The translations under genes and the position numbers were made by a program. A model generated the notes under the pieces. It searched no databases. It saw nothing but the letters and a program-made list of their open reading frames with translations, and was not told where the DNA came from. A DNA stretch of 64,000 nucleotides from Achromobacter arsenitoxydans SY8 (lineage in GTDB: Bacteria; Pseudomonadota; Gammaproteobacteria; Burkholderiales; Burkholderiaceae_B), in assembly GCF_000236785.1 (NCBI RefSeq), contig NZ_AGUF01000040.1:121893-185892 (forward strand), given 5' to 3'. Shown here piece by piece: positions 61,580 through 64,000 of the stretch (positions within the stretch are counted from its first letter, which is position 1; each line of letters begins with the position of its first letter).

Positions 61580-64000
61580 ATGAGCACCCCTCAGCAATCT
61601 TCCGCCACCCCGGGCGGCAAATCGGGCCTTCCCTGGAAACGACTCCTGGTCAAAGCGGGCATTGCCGCGGCCGGCGCAGCCGTGTGCGGCGCAGTCCTGT
61701 TCGGATTGGCGCTGGCCCTGGCATGGCCCAGCCTGCCCGACCTGCACGCCATGACCGATTACCGGCCGCGCGTGCCGCTGCGCATCTACACCGCGGACAA
61801 GGTGCTGATCGGCGAATACGGCGAAGAACACCGCAACGTGCTGCGTTTCGACGAAATCCCGCCCGTAATGCGGCAGGCCGTGCTGGCGGCCGAGGACGAC
61901 CGTTTCTACAGCCACGGCGGCGTCGACTGGATGGGTGTGGCGCGCGCGGTGCTGACCAACATCGTCAAGGGCTCCAAGACGCAGGGCGGCAGCACGATCA
62001 CGATGCAGGTCGCGCGCAACTTCTACCTGTCGTCCGAAAAGACCTATTCGCGCAAGTTCTATGAACTGCTGCTGACCTTCAAGATCGAATCCGAGCTCAC
62101 CAAGGACCAGATCCTTGAGCTCTACATGAACCAGATCTACCTGGGCCACCGCGCCTACGGCTTCGCGGCCGCGTCGCGCACGTATTTCGGCAAGCCGCTG
62201 GCCGAAGTCAGCCCGGCCGAAGCTGCGATGCTGGCGGGCATCCCCAAGGCCCCGTCGCGCTTCAACCCCATCACCAATTTCCCGCGCGCGGAAATCCGCC
62301 AGCATTACGTGCTGGGCCGCATGAAGACGCTGGGCTACCTGACGCCCGAGCAGGCGGACGAAGCCCTGAAGGAACGCCTGACGGTGCGCGGCGCGGACGG
62401 CGCCAGCACGCGCGGCTTCGCGGTGCATGGCGACTACCCGGCCGAACTGGCCCGGCAACTGATGTACGGCGTGTTCCAGGAAGACACCTATTCCAAGGGC
62501 ATCGACGTCTACACCACCATCGACTCCAAGGCGCAGGAAGCCGCCTACCGCGCGGTGCGCGACGGCGTCCTGGATTACACCCGCCGCGCGGTGTACCCCG
62601 GGCCGGAAGACCAGGTCGACCTGCCCGACGGCATTGAAAAGGACGCGCAGGCCCTGGACGAGATCCTGGACGGCGTGCAGGAAAAGACGCCCGACAGCGA
62701 AGACCTGCTTGCCGCGGTGGTGCTGGCCGCCAGCCCCACTGAAGTCACGGTCGCGCGCAGCGCGCGCGACGTCATCACCATCTCGGACAAGAAGGCGCTG
62801 GCCGTCGTCGCGCGGGCGCTGAACCCCAAGGCCGCCGACGGCAAGCGCATCCGCCGCGGCTCCGTGGTCTACATCCACAAGACCGGCGACAACTGGGAAA
62901 TCATCAACATGCCCGCGCTGCAGGCGGCGCTGGTGTCGATGGCCCCGCAGGACGGCGCCATCCGCGCCATGATCGGCGGCTTCGACTACAACCGCGGCAC
63001 CTTCAACCGGGTCACGCAGGCCTGGCGCCAGCCCGGCTCGAACATCAAGCCCTTCGTGTACGCGGCGGCGCTGGAGCGCGGCCTGACGCCCGCCACGCAG
63101 ATCTCGGACCAGCCCTTCATGCTGTCTGCCGAGCAGACCGGCTCCAAGGCCTGGCAGCCCAAGAACGACGGCAACCAGTACGAACCCATGCTGACCCTGC
63201 GCCAGGGCCTGTACCGGTCCAAGAACATGGTGTCGATCCGCATCCTGCAAGCCATCAGCCCGCAGTACGCGCAGGACTACCTCACCCGCTTCGGCTTCGA
63301 CAAATCCCGCTGGCCGGCCGTCCTGCCGCTGGCGCTGGGCGCTGGCGGGGCCACGCCCCTGCAGGTCGTCAACGGCTACAGCGTGTTCGCGAACGGCGGT
63401 TACCGCGTCACCCCCTACCTGGTCGACCACGTCACCGACCGCGCCGGCAAGGTCCTGATGCAGGCCCAGCCCGTTGTGGCTGGCGACGCCGCCGCGCGCG
63501 CCATCGACCCGCGCACCGCCTGGGTCATGGACGACATCCTGCGCGGCGTCACCGTCAACGGCACCGCCGCCCGCGCGCACCAGGTGCTCAAGCGCAATGA
63601 CGTCGGCGGCAAGACCGGCACCACCAACGACGCCGTTGACGTGTGGTTCTCGGGCTTTTCGGGCAACTTGGCCACCACGGTCTGGATGGGCTTTGATCAG
63701 CCCAAGTCGCTGGGCACCAACGAATTCGGCAGCGGTCTCGCGCTCAGCACCTGGCTGGATTACATGCAGCCGGTCCTGAAGGGCGTCCCCGAAACCAAGC
63801 CCGCCGCGCGTCCCGACGGCCTGCTGGTGGACAACGGCGAATACTACTTCTCCGAATTCCCGCCGGGCCAGGCGGTGGCCTCGCTGGACCTGTCGTCCGG
63901 CGACGCCCTGACCGACTTCCTGAACAACAACCGCTCCACCGACGGCGTCGACACGTCGGTCAAGCCCTTGCCGCCGGGCGGCGCCGCCGTCCCGCCGGAC
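61580..64000 (+). CDS. mrcA: Penicillin-binding protein 1A (3' end cut by window)
   Basis: Bifunctional peptidoglycan synthase; 807 codons are visible and the frame is still open at the window edge. One N-terminal helix (about residues 24-50) anchors it. The GT51 glycosyltransferase domain holds E105 in AAEDDRFYSHGGVDW and the GGSTITMQVARNFYL block. The transpeptidase domain has S487-x2-K490 (GSNIKP) and the KTGTT box at K678. An inserted OB-like domain lies between them, as in class A PBPs of Gram-negatives. TAGAAT at 61566-61571 is a possible -10 just upstream. Confidence 0.95.
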   Translation, partial: MSTPQQSSATPGGKSGLPWKRLLVKAGIAAAGAAVCGAVLFGLALALAWPSLPDLHAMTDYRPRVPLRIYTADKVLIGEYGEEHRNVLRFDEIPPVMRQAVLAAEDDRFYSHGGVDWMGVARAVLTNIVKGSKTQGGSTITMQVARNFYLSSEKTYSRKFYELLLTFKIESELTKDQILELYMNQIYLGHRAYGFAAASRTYFGKPLAEVSPAEAAMLAGIPKAPSRFNPITNFPRAEIRQHYVLGRMKTLGYLTPEQADEALKERLTVRGADGASTRGFAVHGDYPAELARQLMYGVFQEDTYSKGIDVYTTIDSKAQEAAYRAVRDGVLDYTRRAVYPGPEDQVDLPDGIEKDAQALDEILDGVQEKTPDSEDLLAAVVLAASPTEVTVARSARDVITISDKKALAVVARALNPKAADGKRIRRGSVVYIHKTGDNWEIINMPALQAALVSMAPQDGAIRAMIGGFDYNRGTFNRVTQAWRQPGSNIKPFVYAAALERGLTPATQISDQPFMLSAEQTGSKAWQPKNDGNQYEPMLTLRQGLYRSKNMVSIRILQAISPQYAQDYLTRFGFDKSRWPAVLPLALGAGGATPLQVVNGYSVFANGGYRVTPYLVDHVTDRAGKVLMQAQPVVAGDAAARAIDPRTAWVMDDILRGVTVNGTAARAHQVLKRNDVGGKTGTTNDAVDVWFSGFSGNLATTVWMGFDQPKSLGTNEFGSGLALSTWLDYMQPVLKGVPETKPAARPDGLLVDNGEYYFSEFPPGQAVASLDLSSGDALTDFLNNNRSTDGVDTSVKPLPPGGAAVPPD

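Noticed and set aside
61565-63580. 671-codon minus-strand frame opposite PBP1A
   Set aside because: The plus strand encodes PBP1A with intact glycosyltransferase and transpeptidase motifs; the antisense frame is Arg/Gly/His-rich noise.

Overview
The window is very GC-rich, gene-dense chromosomal DNA from a betaproteobacterium, most likely Achromobacter or a close Alcaligenaceae relative. The evidence is the pairing of Bug-type periplasmic receptors with CaiB-type CoA-transferases, a nirK/quinol-NorB denitrification set, a pgaABCD locus, and many single-gene regulators (four LysR, two AraC, two Crp/Fnr, MocR, HxlR, Rrf2). No tRNA, rRNA, CRISPR array, integrase or transposase was recognised. 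Both ends cut through genes: a carotenoid oxygenase on the left and PBP1A on the right.

Layout. 1-4.6 kb: carotenoid oxygenase end, a DMT exporter with a GNAT acetyltransferase, and a divergent MocR regulator. 4.6-10.6 kb: a minus-strand catabolic operon (Bug receptor, CoA-transferase, SDR, thiolase, MaoC hydratase) with a divergent LysR gene that appears to lack a normal start codon. 10.6-14.7 kb: housekeeping and transport genes (small membrane protein, two LysE exporters, DUF72, glutathione reductase). 14.7-20.4 kb: denitrification block (cytochrome c, nirK, a Crp/Fnr regulator with a C-terminal CxxCxxC tail, a nirV-like lipoprotein, quinol NO reductase). 20.4-22.8 kb: three unrecognised envelope proteins in AT-richer DNA with an inverted-repeat cluster. 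22.8-29.4 kb: a second catabolic island (LysR, CitE-like lyase, CoA-transferase, cyclase, Bug receptor, CMD protein, Asp/Glu racemase).

29.4-33.8 kb: a Crp/Fnr regulator divergent from an acyl-CoA ligase/acyl-CoA dehydrogenase pair. 33.8-42.8 kb: MFS/HxlR pair, PPOX-family protein, GST, two tandem LysR genes, flavodoxin-like reductase, AraC, proline dehydrogenase and a DMT exporter. 43-46 kb: D-amino-acid dehydrogenase, then hmp-nsrR, with a near-perfect NsrR operator before hmp. 46-51 kb: YqeY, an 82-bp tandem repeat, DinB, thioesterase, lipoprotein and S9 peptidase. 51-59.1 kb: a diguanylate cyclase divergent from pgaABCD across a 549-bp structured gap. 59-64 kb: Fsr-type MFS exporter, AraC regulator and PBP1A.

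How the genes fit together. NirK reduces nitrite to NO, qNor reduces NO to N2O, and Hmp under NsrR removes leaked NO; no nitrous oxide reductase is in view. Both catabolic islands follow a capture-activate-cleave logic: a Bug receptor binds an organic acid, a CoA-transferase makes the thioester, and beta-oxidation-type enzymes or a CitE-type lyase split it. The diguanylate cyclase beside pgaABCD suggests local c-di-GMP control of PNAG biofilm synthesis.
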